In this document: one piece after another, positions 34,803 through 45,766 of the stretch
Layout of the letters: each line of letters begins with the position of its first letter
Position numbering within the stretch: position 1 is the stretch's first letter
DNA from: Poa pratensis
Lineage: Eukaryota > Streptophyta > Magnoliopsida > Poales > Poaceae
DNA: 64,000 nucleotides
Reading direction: 5' to 3'
Assembly: GCA_947311845.1 (NCBI GenBank)
Contig: CAMZMU010000080.1
Location: 47,192,111 to 47,256,110, forward strand
Notes under the pieces: model-generated
Databases searched by the model: none
What the model was told of the DNA's origin: nothing
What the model saw: the letters and a program-made list of their open reading frames with translations, nothing else
Made by a program: the position numbers and the translations under genes

Positions 34803-36875
34803 TCAAGCTGTTTCCTGAACATCATTTGCAGCTGTTATTTTACCTGTAAGCCTAGCATACAATGTATCACTAGGGCGATAATCTTGTTCCTCCATCACTG
34901 AGAGCAGACTTGAGCACTCAGCAACATTCCCGTTCTGCAGTAGACCATCAACCAGAATCCTCCAAGCAATTTCATCATAGTTGTATTCCTTTGACAACAT
35001 GTCACCAAAAACTTGTTTAGCGGTCTTAATGCTTCCTTCCTCACAAAGAGAACAAATAATATGCCTATATGATTCTATATGTGGTAAATAACCACTTTTG
35101 ATCATTGAATCAAGAAAAGTCAAAGCTTCATCTGCCATTTTTAGTCTGCAACAACACCCTATAATTGAAGCATATACATCCTCACTAGGGGTCAAGTTGG
35201 CATTCTGCATCTCAACTAGCAAACCTTTAACTTCCTCCAATCTATCAACTCGGCATAACGACTTAAGAAAACAATCGTAAATATCAATGTCTGAAGGCAA
35301 CTGAAGCTTAATCACTTCCTCCAAAAGTCCCTGGAGATGTTCCATTTCTGCTATTTTCCATATATCAACGCAGCTGGCAGGGATATTATTAGAGGAGTTT
35401 TTCTTTACCAATAGCCTGAGAAGAACTGTGTAGGAATCCTCATTTGGCTTGCACCCGTCAGCAACCATGTGCTTGAAAGTTGAAAATGCTTGACTTGCTA
35501 GTCCTAAATTGGCATACCCACTAATCAAAGTGTTATACGTCACTAAATTAGGGAAAATTCCATGATCAACCATTTGAACCATCATGTGTTCTGCATCTTC
35601 CATCCTCCCCTCACGACAGTAGGATCGAACAAATATTGTGTAGGTGAAAACATCAGGCTTAATACCTGCTGCAATCATCTTAGCAAGTATCTTTTCTGAA
35701 CCTTCAGATCCTAGCTCCCTAACAAGTTCATCGATTAGAATTGTATACGTGACAGCACTGGGTTGTACTCCTTTCACCATCATGTCATCCAATACCAACA
35801 TCGCTTGTGACAACTCCTTTTGCCTGCATAATCCATCAATCAGTGAACTGTACGTATGGGCGTCTGGCACAAACCCCTGTGAAACCAATCTCTGCATTAA
35901 CTTGTCAGCAGCATCAGCCTTTCCTGCCTTGCACAGTCCATCTATCAAGCTGGTGTAGACAATCTCATTCATCTTATATCCCTTCTGTATAACAGACGCA
36001 AGAAACAACTGTGCTTCCCTAACTCTTCCACGTTTGCACAGAGCATCAATCAACACCGAGCAAGTCCACTCACTAGGGACCAGCCCACTGGTCTCCATCG
36101 ATTCTAGCATCCTAAAAGCACATCCCAACTGGCCATCACTGCAATGTCCCTGAATTAAGGCCGTGTATGTCACCACATGTGGCACCAAACCAGCCTGAAC
36201 CATCCGGCTGAAGAGCACCATGGCTCGGTCAACCTTCCTAGATTTGCAGAACCCACATATGAGCTCAGTGTATGTCCGCGCGTTTGGTGAGCACCCATTA
36301 ACATCCATCCTCTCAAAAACCTTAACCGCGAGGTCCAAGTCCCCAGCATTGCAGTAGCTATCAATAAGTGCATTGTACACGACCACATTCGGCTCAAAAC
36401 CATCAGTCATTGCGTCCGCGAGAAGAACCTCCGCCTCAGCAGTACGCCCCACGCCACACAGCCCATGCACCACCGTGGCGTACACGTGTGCGTCAGGGGC
36501 ACACCCGTCTGCCCGAATCCCAGCAAACACTGCCACGGCCTCGCGCAGCATACCGACGCCACAAAGCCCATGGAGCAGGGCCGTGTACGTGAAGGCAGTG
36601 CGCGCGCACCCTCGGAGCGGCATTAGCACGAACACCCGGCAGGCGTGCGCGAGCAGCCCGGCACGGCAGTATCCGAGAACAAAGGAGGTATACGCATGGG
36701 AATCCGGCGCGAGACCGGCGCGGAGTAGGGAGCCAAGATGCCGCTTAGCAGCGGGGAGGTCGCCGGCGAGGCAGTAGGCGTTGATGAGGGTGGTGTAGGT
36801 GCGAAGGTTGCGGGCGGGCATGCGGGATGCGAAGGACTCCATATCTGGGAGCATGCGGTGGCGGGCAAGGGCCAT
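34803..36875 (-). CDS. P-class pentatricopeptide repeat (PPR) protein
   Basis: An intact 690-residue frame. From about residue 28 there are thirteen contiguous 35-residue PPR motifs (each beginning like YTTLI or YNALI and ending with a G-x-x-P-[ND] turn). Then there is an irregular stretch near 480-545 and about four more motifs up to residue 680. No E, DYW or SMR domain follows, so it is P-class. Such proteins bind organellar RNA by one-repeat-one-base recognition and act in mitochondria or plastids. The gene is intronless, as is usual. ATG 36875 is the first in frame, but the frame stays open and protein-like for about 50 codons upstream (LSHLLLNPYAPLPPLRCLNT just before it), without an in-frame ATG before the stop near 37157. 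The true N-terminus and transit peptide are therefore unclear. An out-of-frame ATG lies at 37018. Confidence 0.93.
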   Translation of the reverse strand: MALARHRMLPDMESFASRMPARNLRTYTTLINAYCLAGDLPAAKRHLGSLLRAGLAPDSHAYTSFVLGYCRAGLLAHACRVFVLMPLRGCARTAFTYTALLHGLCGVGMLREAVAVFAGIRADGCAPDAHVYATVVHGLCGVGRTAEAEVLLADAMTDGFEPNVVVYNALIDSYCNAGDLDLAVKVFERMDVNGCSPNARTYTELICGFCKSRKVDRAMVLFSRMVQAGLVPHVVTYTALIQGHCSDGQLGCAFRMLESMETSGLVPSEWTCSVLIDALCKRGRVREAQLFLASVIQKGYKMNEIVYTSLIDGLCKAGKADAADKLMQRLVSQGFVPDAHTYSSLIDGLCRQKELSQAMLVLDDMMVKGVQPSAVTYTILIDELVRELGSEGSEKILAKMIAAGIKPDVFTYTIFVRSYCREGRMEDAEHMMVQMVDHGIFPNLVTYNTLISGYANLGLASQAFSTFKHMVADGCKPNEDSYTVLLRLLVKKNSSNNIPASCVDIWKIAEMEHLQGLLEEVIKLQLPSDIDIYDCFLKSLCRVDRLEEVKGLLVEMQNANLTPSEDVYASIIGCCCRLKMADEALTFLDSMIKSGYLPHIESYRHIICSLCEEGSIKTAKQVFGDMLSKEYNYDEIAWRILVDGLLQNGNVAECSSLLSVMEEQDYRPSDTLYARLTGKITAANDVQETA

Positions 36876-37500
36876 GAGGAAGGTGTTGAGGCAGCGGAGC
36901 GGAGGCAGTGGGGCGTAGGGGTTGAGGAGGAGGTGGGAGAGGCGGCGGAGGTCAGCGGGCGAGGAGGCGGCAGCGGAAATGGCGGCGAGGAGGCGGGGGA
37001 TCGGATGGGCAGGGGCATGGCGCGGAGAGCTATGGCGCGGTGGGCATTGCAGAGGTGGGGTGATGAAGATGGGCGGCGGCGGCGGCGGCGGCGTAGGGGG
37101 TGATGAGGGGGAGATGGAGGGTGGATCTGCAGGGACCCTGCAGCAGGGTGGCTCTAGTCAAAAGGTCTAACGGATCAGGTGACACCCAGAAGACATTGGG
37201 CCATGTACAACTAACTGTGGTACCGTTGCGCCACGATGAAATTGTTCATGTGCTTTAGGGCATCAGAGCCGAAAAACTGCGCTATTTTGACCCGGCTGGG
37301 GGCAACGGCGCTAATTGACGTCCTGGGTTCGGCGTTTTTCTAGTCGTCGAACCCAGCCCGCCCCCAGCCGGCGATTTTTGCCCAAATTTGACATACAAAA
37401 TTGCATAAACATTTCAGTATACAAATCAACACACAAATAGTTCAACATACAAATCCATACACAAATAGTTCAACAATGCAAGCAAATAGAACAAATAAAA

Positions 37501-38457
37501 CTAGGCATCGATATTGCCATTGCCTTTGCGCCTCCACAGGTGCTCCACCAGATCATTCTGCAGATGTGTATGTACCACCGAGTCTCGAATCTTCTGACGC
37601 ATAGCGAGGAAGTTTGCCCATGTTGCCGGCACCTGGTGATCTACATCTGCAAGAGGATCCTGTCTGTAGTACGCCTCAGTGTCAGCCACCGGATCATTCC
37701 GCTCGCTCTCAATGATCATGTTGTGCAAGATCACACAACATTTCATCACCTCAGACATATTGGGCTTGGACCAAGTCAGAGCTGGGTACCGAACAACAGC
37801 GAATCGAGATTGCAGCGCACCAAATGTCTGCTCAACATCCTTCCTGCAAGCCTCCTCGCACTTGGAAAACCAAGCTTTCGCGCTTCCTGGCACAGGATCG
37901 GAGATAGTCTTCACAAATGTTGACCACTTTGGGTAGATGTCATCTGCAAGATAGTAGCCCTTGGTGTACTGATGCCCATTGATCTCATAGTTCACCGGGG
38001 GAGCATGACCCTCAACAAGCTTGGCAAACACATTCGAGCACTGCAGAACATTGATGTCATTGTGTGTTCCTGGCATACCAAAGAAGGCATGCCAAATCCA
38101 TAGATCTTGTGTAGCCACAGCCTCAAGAATCACACTGCAAGCTCCTTTGTGCCCTTTGTACATCCCCTGCCATTCAAATGGACAGTTCTTCCATGCCCAA
38201 TGCATGCAGTCGATGCTTCCAAGCATCCCAGGGGAAGCCTCTTGCTTCATTGGTGGCCAGGATCCGGGCAGTGTCTTCCGCATTGGGTGTTCGCAAGTAT
38301 GTTGGTCCAAACACTGCCACCACTGCCCGACAGAACCTGTTCAAGCAATCAATGGCAGTGGACTCAGACATGCGCAGATAATCATCCTGCGCATCAGCGG
38401 GAGCACCATATGCAAGCAGTCTCATCGCCACCGTGCACTTCTGAATGGAGATAAAGC
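37501..38457 (-). pseudogene. Harbinger transposase, C-terminal two thirds (DDE nuclease)
   Basis: The minus strand encodes [17 protein letters not shown] and the [14 protein letters not shown] helix (here [14 protein letters not shown]). One base later in a C-run the frame shifts and the DDE domain follows: [15 protein letters not shown] (first Asp), GTHNDINVLQ (second Asp), and KDVEQTFGALQSRF (Glu). It ends at TAG 37501 after a basic tail. The frameshift lies at about 38231 (TTCCCCTGGGATG) and may be a mutation or a homopolymer error. The N-terminal part lies beyond the gypsy insertion at 46976-47345. Confidence 0.85.
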
Positions 38458-38462
38458 CTACC

Positions 38463-39484
38463 TGATGTAGCCCGACCTACGTCTCCTACAACAAGTGGCC
38501 CAATGACAAGAGCAAGAGTCAAGGCACTTCATGATAAGGTGAACTCGCTCCTATCCATGTGTGATCTCGATACTCCTTTGAATGGCTTGCTACTTCATTT
38601 CGATACCTTGTGCATACTCAGGCATGACCCTCTCGAAGATCTCCAAGGAAGTGTAGAAGTTGGACAAGAATCGAGCCAAGAAGACGAAGGAGAAGGAGAG
38701 AAGAATGGGAACAAGTCCCAGGCGGCGGTACTACCGCCCCATAACCAGCCGAGCCAGACGCGTCCCCACCGGAATCCAGCCGAGCCAGAAGAAGCTGGGC
38801 GGTAGTACAGCTCCAGCGGTACCGTAGCGGTACTACCGCCGGCCAGCGGTACTACCGCTGGGCCAGCGGTACTACCACTGCAGTTGACTTCGAAAAGCAG
38901 AGCGAGGCCTGCCCAGCGGTACTACCGCTGGCTCCAGCGGTACTACCGCTGCGGCGGGAACCTTTCGGGCTGAGGACCCGTGTCTCCTCACTTATCCACC
39001 CCTATCCCACCTAGACTATAAATAGAACCTCCCCATCTAGATCTAGGGTTAGACTATGATTTGAGAACTAAAGTAGAGCTAGCTCCTTCTTCTCAAAGTG
39101 TCTCTTTCCTCCTATGGAGATGAATCAAGACCTCCACATGTGGAGATGAACCAAGGCCTCCTCTTGAGAGAAGATCCCTGCGTGGATACCAAGGCTCCAC
39201 TTGTAGTTGCGATTACTTGCTAATCTTCCCTCTTTGAGTGGCTAGATTGGGTTGGTTGGATTGACCAATTGGACAAACAATCCTAAGAGTAAGGTGTGCT
39301 TGGGAGAGGAGGATTGGGGGCTGCCCTCGGGGATTTGTTACCAGTCGATTCTTGCCGGGTTGCTACTTGCTATTTACCCTTGTGTGTTTGATTTCCCCTC
39401 TTTGTGTTCATCGTTCTTCGCGTGTTCTTCGTGTTCATCCTTCCCTCCGCACAAATCCGTGAAAATCGGGACCTACCCGCATCA
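38463..39484 (+). repeat. 5' LTR of the gypsy element
   Basis: 1022 bp. It contains a cluster of GCGGTACTACCGC palindromes (38722-38955) and then a TATA-like CTATAAATAGA (39018-39028) that should drive transcription of the element. It ends CATCA just before the PBS. Confidence 0.93.
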
Positions 39485-39486
39485 TA

Positions 39487-39498
39487 TGGTATCAGAGC
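39487..39498 (+). promoter_or_regulatory. Primer-binding site, TGGTATCAGAGC
   Basis: Matches the initiator Met-tRNA primer site and sits two bases after the 5' LTR. Confidence 0.9.
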
Positions 39499-40673
39499 TC
39501 TAGGTTGACACGGATTTGTTTGTGTTTCCACCAAAATCCACCAAATTTTTCTTCGTTTTTGAGAAATTCGAAAATTTCCACCAAAAATAGCCTTGCCTTG
39601 ATTCGAGCCGATCTGTCGATTCGTTGCGTTTTTGGTAGTTTTTGTCCATGGATCTGTTGCTTTAGGACCCCCTCCACCTTGTTTGCGTTCCCTAGCCTTA
39701 ATTTTGCCGATTTCCCACGAATTCGAGGAAGTTTTGGAGCCCAATTCCGCCCAATTTCGAGTCAAACTCGCGCAGATCTGTGCGCAGCGGTACCTCCAGC
39801 GGTACCAGCGGTACTACCGCCAGGAGCGGTACTACCGCGGCAGCGGTACTACCGCTGGAGGCAGCGGTACTACCGCCAGGGCAGATTTTTCAGAAATTTT
39901 TTCTTTTCCTCGGTTCGTTTTTGGCATTTCCTCTTTGGTTTGAGTCCTTTCTTGGTGTGCTTTACGTCTACAACATCGACAAGCTTCCGCAGCAACGCAT
40001 CATCAACGCCAAGCGACGACGCCACCAAGGACTCGACATTCCCCACCATCATATTCCGTTGTGAGCCCTTCTTCCTTTCGCGCAACTTAACCTATTGGAC
40101 TAGCTCGGTGATATTGCGAGGCATTGCACGTGTTGAGTGTTTGTCTTCAAGTATTGGCGAGTGTGTATCGTTAGAGAGCTTGGCACTAGCAAAAGAGAAG
40201 GAATCATCGTCAAAAAGCAAAAATCAAAAAAAAAAGAGAAAAGAAAAGAATCAAGTGGTGCCAAGTTTCATCTCTTGTAGGTTGCGACAAAGCTAAGACC
40301 GCCAAAGTGAGTGTGAGTGTTAACTCTTGTGCAAATCCGTTGCCCACAAAAAGCAATTGAGCTAGCGTCCTTCTTGTGTTGGGTGACATTTGAGCACGTA
40401 GTCTTCGTTAGGTTGTCTATCTTCGAGTGCTCGCCCTTTGGTCGCCCAACCCCATCATTCGCTTTTGTGTGTGTTTCTTGATACTTTGTGGTTGGAGTTT
40501 CTTTGGTAATTTGATCATTGTGGATTTTCTCTACCTTTGACAATATACTTGTCGGCGGGTTTGCTTGTTTCGTTTGCCACTTCATACCTTCCTATCCTCA
40601 TAAGTGTGTGTGTTGGGTGTTAGAACCGGATACTCTCCTCTCAAGCCACATTATACTTGGGATATAGTTTGTC

Positions 40674-42440
40674 TTGGTTTTCCTTACCACATCTCACTTG
40701 TTTCTTGAGAAAATGTTTAGGGGAAGTACAAACGGAAGCTCAAGCTCGGATGAGGAAATCCATGGTGGAGTTCGCGGTGATCATGGCTATGTCACACAAT
40801 CCGAGTTCGTCGGTCTTCGACACCTTGTTCGTGATGGCTTAGGCCGCTACGAGCGCCGTCTCCAAACTCATGATGCCAACTTCAACCAAATCAATGCGAA
40901 CATGGAGCGGATGACCGAAGCTATCAACAACCTTGCGCGACAACGAGCTCCTTCACGCTCAAGCCGTACAAGAAGCACCTCAAGGTCGACACAAGCACAT
41001 CATGGACGTCATGAACCTCGACAAGAACGTCAACATGATTCAAGGAGCGACGCCCATGAACGACCTCCTCCTATCGTTGAACAACCACATGATCTTCACG
41101 CGAACAATGCCAATGCGCATCAAGAACAACCTCACCAAAATGATGATCGTCGCGACGCATACCATCACCACCACCGCCACACGTGATCGTCATGACCCAT
41201 TGGCTAATGACAATGGCGTTCCGGGTGCGAATGACTTTGGTGAACAAGGACGTCACCCTCGTCATCCTCCAAGGCCACGTCATCAAAACCATGACAATGC
41301 GAACAATGTCGAGCAACCCGTTCCTCAACAAGAGCTACCTCCTCAACATGCGCCTCGTCAAGAGCTTCCTCATGATCGTCACCAACACCAACGTTCCGAG
41401 TCAAGTGATAACGAGTCAAGCCAACACAATGGTGATGGACTCAACCGAAGGAGACGTGGACGTGCATTCCCACGTGGTGGCCATGTGACGACTATGATGA
41501 CTTGACCAACGTCCGCTTTGACATACCCAAGTTCTACGGCACAAGTGATCCGGAAGCTTACTTCTCATGGGTACTCAAGGTTGACAAGATCTTCCGTGTG
41601 CAACGCTTCTCCGACAAAAAGAAGGTTGCCTTAGCCTCGATGGAGTTTGAAGAGTATGCTCTCTTGTGGTGGGAACAACTACAAGATGCTCGCGTCGCTA
41701 ACCACCAACAACCAATTGACACTTGGGTTGAAATGAAAGAAACCATGTACAAGCGCTTCGTGCCAAGCCATTACACTAGAGACTTATACAAGAAGTTGCA
41801 AGAGTTGAAGCAAGGTTTGAAGTCGGTTGACGAGTACTACAAGGAAATGGAAATCTCCATGATGAGAGCCAATGTCAACGAGTACGAAGAGCAATCCATG
41901 GCTCGTTTCATGAATGGCCTCAACTATCCCATCAAGAAGATCGTGGAGTTCCAACCATATGCCTCTTTGGTAGAGCTAGTACATCAAGCTTCCAAGGCCG
42001 AGCGCCACGTGCTTGAAGAGCTCAAATACCTCAAGACAAAGGCATTCTACGCCAACAAGCCTTCTTCGTCAACTCCTACACCTTCACAAGCTCTTCCTCA
42101 AGCGAACACTCGAGGTCCTCCAAGAGTCTCTACTTCGACACCTCAAGCGCCTCAACCTTTCAAGAAAGTACCTCCCTCTCCAAGGCGCCTCAAGGATCTT
42201 CGTCCGGCACAAGACTTTGCAATGTTACAAGTGCGGCGGACAAGGGCACAAATCTTTTGAGTGCACCAACAAGAAGGTCATGATCATCAATGACATGGGA
42301 GAGTATGAATCTATGAGTGAAGATGAGTACAATGCTTTGAACAAGGTCGCCACAATGCAAAGTGCTCAAGAAGAAGAAATGAGATATATTGTGATGGCGA
42401 CAACAAAGACCCTTCCTTGGTTGTGGCAAGAGCTTTAACC
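40674..42440 (+). pseudogene. gag of the gypsy element (frameshifted)
   Basis: An N-terminal part with a short coiled region and Arg/Ser/His-rich linker runs from 40674 to about 41186. The capsid-like core is at 41502-42230 (FDIPKFYGTSDPEAYFSWV, ALLWWEQLQ, MARFMNGL). A CCHC zinc knuckle, CYKCGGQGHKSFEC, lies at 42223-42264 in a different frame from the capsid. Gag packages the RNA into virus-like particles. At least two frameshifts break it. Confidence 0.85.
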
Positions 42441-42947
42441 ACCAATGTTCAAGTAGAAGAAGACCAAAGATGCAACTTGTTTCACACTAGAGCGGGAGTC
42501 AATGGAAAGTCCATCAAGGTCATCATAGATGGTGGAAGTTGCCACAACCTAGCGAGCAAAGAACTTTGTGATAAGCTCAACTTGAAGTTCAAGAAGCACC
42601 CACATCCTTACCATGTGCAATGGTTGAGTGATACCGGAGCCGTCAAGATTCAACACATGGTGCAAGTGTCCTTCAAGATTGGAGCCTATGAAGATACGGT
42701 TGATTGTGATGTTGTGCCTATGAACGTTTGTCACTTACTCCTTGGGCGTCCATGGCAATTTGACAAGGGTGCTATGCATGATGGACGAACAAACTACTAT
42801 AGCTTCAAGAACAACGACAAGACCTTCGTCCTTCGTCCCATGACACCAAGTCAAGTCATCGCCGACAACGCCAAGACCATTGCAAGGGCACAACAAGATC
42901 GTTCGTCTAGTGAGATGAGTGGTGAGCGAGAGACCCACCAAAAGTGA
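42417..42947 (+). CDS. Aspartic protease region of gypsy pol
   Basis: The frame holds VKVIIDGGSCHNLAS-type protease core (IDGGS in place of the DTG/DSG loop, as often in plant gypsy) and LLLGRPWQ, the conserved ILGRPW-like motif. It continues to a stop at 42947, where pol changes frame again. It cleaves the gag-pol polyprotein. Confidence 0.75.
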   Translation: MVVARALTTNVQVEEDQRCNLFHTRAGVNGKSIKVIIDGGSCHNLASKELCDKLNLKFKKHPHPYHVQWLSDTGAVKIQHMVQVSFKIGAYEDTVDCDVVPMNVCHLLLGRPWQFDKGAMHDGRTNYYSFKNNDKTFVLRPMTPSQVIADNAKTIARAQQDRSSSEMSGERETHQK

Positions 42948-43148
42948 GTGAGAGCCACAAGCCAAATGAGTGTGACACTTCAAAGAGAGTTCCCACAAAA
43001 CTTACACTATTTGCCACAAAGAGAGAGATGAGGGAGTTGAGAGAAAACCCATCCACCCTACACTATGTGCTCATATGCAAGGGTGAAGTTTCTATGACTA
43101 ACACTTTCACAAACCTTCCTCCTTCTTTGTTGTCTCTTTTGAAGGACT

Positions 43149-44480
43149 TTGAAGATGTCTTCCCTCAAGAGTGCCACCGGGACTACCTCCTCTACGGGAA
43201 TCGAGCACCGCATCGACCTTGTTCCCGGCGCACCGCTACCAAACCGCGCTCCTTACCGCACCAACCCCGAAGAAACAAAGGAGATCGAGCGGCAAATACA
43301 AGAACTTCTTGCCATGGGACACATCCGCGAGAGCTTGAGTCCGTGTGCCGTGCCCGTCATCTTGGTACCCAAGCACGACAACACTCTTCGCCTTTGCATG
43401 GATTGTCGCCCCATCAACGCCATCACCGTTCGGTATCGCCATCCTATCCCTCGACTTGATGATATGCTCGATGAGCTTTGTGGTTCCGCTATATTCTCCA
43501 AAATTGATCTTAAAAGTGGATATCACCAAATACGCATGTGTGAAGGTGATGAATGGAAGACCGCATTTAAAACTAAGCTTGGTCTTTATGAGTGGCTCGT
43601 CATGCCATTTGGTCTTTCCAATGCACCTTCTACTTTATGCGTCTCATGAATCATGTTTTGCGTCCTTTCATTGGCAAATTTGTTGTGGTATACTTTGACG
43701 ACATCCTTATTTATAGCAAGTCTTTGGAAGAGCACACTTCTCATGTTGCTCAAGTTTTGTTGGTTCTTCGCAATGAAAAGCTTTATGCAAATCTTTCTAA
43801 GTGCACTTTTGCCACCAACAAACTTGTTTTCTTGGGTTTTGTTGTTTCTTCGGATGGAGTCGAAGTTGATGAAGCAAGATACAAGCAATTCGGACTTGGC
43901 CTTTTCCGACATCACTTGAGGAGTTGAGACGTTTTCTTGGTTTTGCCGGATTTTACCGCCGTTTCATCAAGGATTTTTCCACAATTGCTTGCCCCCTCCA
44001 TGAACTTACAAAGAAGAATGTACCTTTCATTTGGGGCAATGCACATGATTTTGCTTTCAATGAGCTCAAACGGTTATTAACCGAAGCACCACTCCTTGCC
44101 CTTCCGGATTTCTCTAAGACATTTGAGATTGAATGCGATGCAAGTGGATTGGGCATTGGTGGAGTGCTTATGCAAAATGGTAGACCCATCGCATACCATA
44201 GTGAGAAACTAGATGGAGCTCGCTTGAATTACCCCATTTATGACAAAGAGTTATTTGCTTTGGTTCGTGTTTTGGATGTGTGGCAACATTACCTTCGTCC
44301 TAAGGAATTTGTCATTCATTCCGACCATGAATCCTTGAAATATTTGAAAAGTCAAACAAATTTGAACAAAAGACATGCTAAGTGGGTTGAGTTCATTGAG
44401 TCTTTCACTTTTGTAATCAAATACAAGAAAGGTAAAGACAATGTGGTCGCGGATGCTCTATCCCGCAAGGCCAACCTACT
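43149..44480 (+). pseudogene. Reverse transcriptase and RNase H of the gypsy element (frameshifted)
   Basis: RT blocks are [24 protein letters not shown] and [12 protein letters not shown] in 43149-43640. YFDDILIYS (catalytic Asp pair) follows at 43690-43720 in a second frame, then [12 protein letters not shown] in a third (43924 on). RNase H residues are [23 protein letters not shown] and [10 protein letters not shown] up to about 44480. The three frames are joined by single-base shifts, so the polyprotein is not produced as read. Confidence 0.9.
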
Positions 44481-44501
44481 TACACGTCTTGACATTAGTG
44501 T

Positions 44502-45764
44502 TTGGGTTTGGATGAGATTAAAGAGTTGTATGCTACCGATGCTTTCTTTGGAGACATTTTCGCTCAATGTTCGGAGCACAAAGGAATTGGTGATTTCTAT
44601 TTGCACAAAGGTTTCTTGTTTAAGGCTAACAAACTATGTATACCCGAGTCTTCGCTTCGTTTGGTCCTTTTGAAGGAATCTCATGGAGGACACTCATGGG
44701 TCACTTTGGACGCGACAAGACCTACGCCATGCTCGCCACCAACTACTATTGGCCTAGAATGAAGCGTGATGTGGAACGCCTAGTTCGACGATGTTCTACA
44801 TGTCTCAAAGCTAAGTCTACTCTAAACTCTCATGGTTATACACACCTTTGCCTATTCCACATCACCCATGGTCCGATATAGCTATGGATTTTGTCTTAGG
44901 ACTCCCACGCACTAAAACAAACAAGGATTCCATCTTTGTCGTCATTGATCGCTTCTCTAAAATGGCACACTTTATACCTTGCAACAAGAGCGACGATGCT
45001 TCACACATTGCTACTTTGTTTTTCAGGGAAATCGTCCGTCTTCATGGTGTGCCAAGACCATTGTGTCGGATCGTGACACCAAGTTCGTGAGCTATTTTTG
45101 GAAGACTTTGATGGCCAAGATGGGAATCAAGCAACTATTCTCCACCGCATACCACCCTCAAACCGATGGCCAAACCGAAGTGGTGAACCGAAGCCTATCT
45201 ACACTCCTTCGTGTGTTGATCAAGCCTAACTTGAAGAATTGGGAAGAGTGCATCCCACACGCCGAGTTCGCCTACAATCGAGCACTTCACCGCGCAACAA
45301 AGAGAACACCCTTCGAGATCGTCTATGGCTCCAACCCCTACACCGCGCTCGACATGCTACCACTTCCACTCGTGAGCAAGTTAACATGGACTTCGACAAG
45401 CGAGCCGCTACATGAAGAAGCTCCATGAGGAAACAAGAACTACGCTTGAGAAGCACAACAAAGACCATGCTACGAAGATGAACAAACACAAGCGCGCCAT
45501 GATATTTGAAGAAGGAGACCTTGTGTGGCTACACCTTCGCAAAGATCGCTTTCCGGATGCAAGGAAGTCCAAGCTTCACCCTCGTGGAGATGGACCTTTC
45601 AAGGTTCAAGCGCATCAACGACAATGCATACAAGATCGACATCTCCACACCAAACACTTGGTCCATGACACCTTCAACGTCGCCGACCTATCGCCATACC
45701 TTGGAACATCAAGCGATGAGGACGACCAAGAGTCGAGGACGACTCTTTTCCAAGGGGGGGGGGA
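44502..45764 (+). pseudogene. Integrase of the gypsy element (frameshifted)
   Basis: The zinc-binding HHCC region is spread over two frames ([19 protein letters not shown] at about 44795). The catalytic DDE residues are in [13 protein letters not shown] (44935), [13 protein letters not shown] (45068) and [13 protein letters not shown] (45160-45200), again in different frames. The tail has a DLVWLHLRKDRFP motif and HPRGDGPFKV. No chromodomain is obvious. Four or more frameshifts are present. Confidence 0.88.
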
Positions 45765-45766
45765 GA
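45752..45766 (+). promoter_or_regulatory. Polypurine tract of the gypsy element
   Basis: AAGGGGGGGGGGAGA directly precedes the 3' LTR and would prime plus-strand DNA synthesis. Confidence 0.85.
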
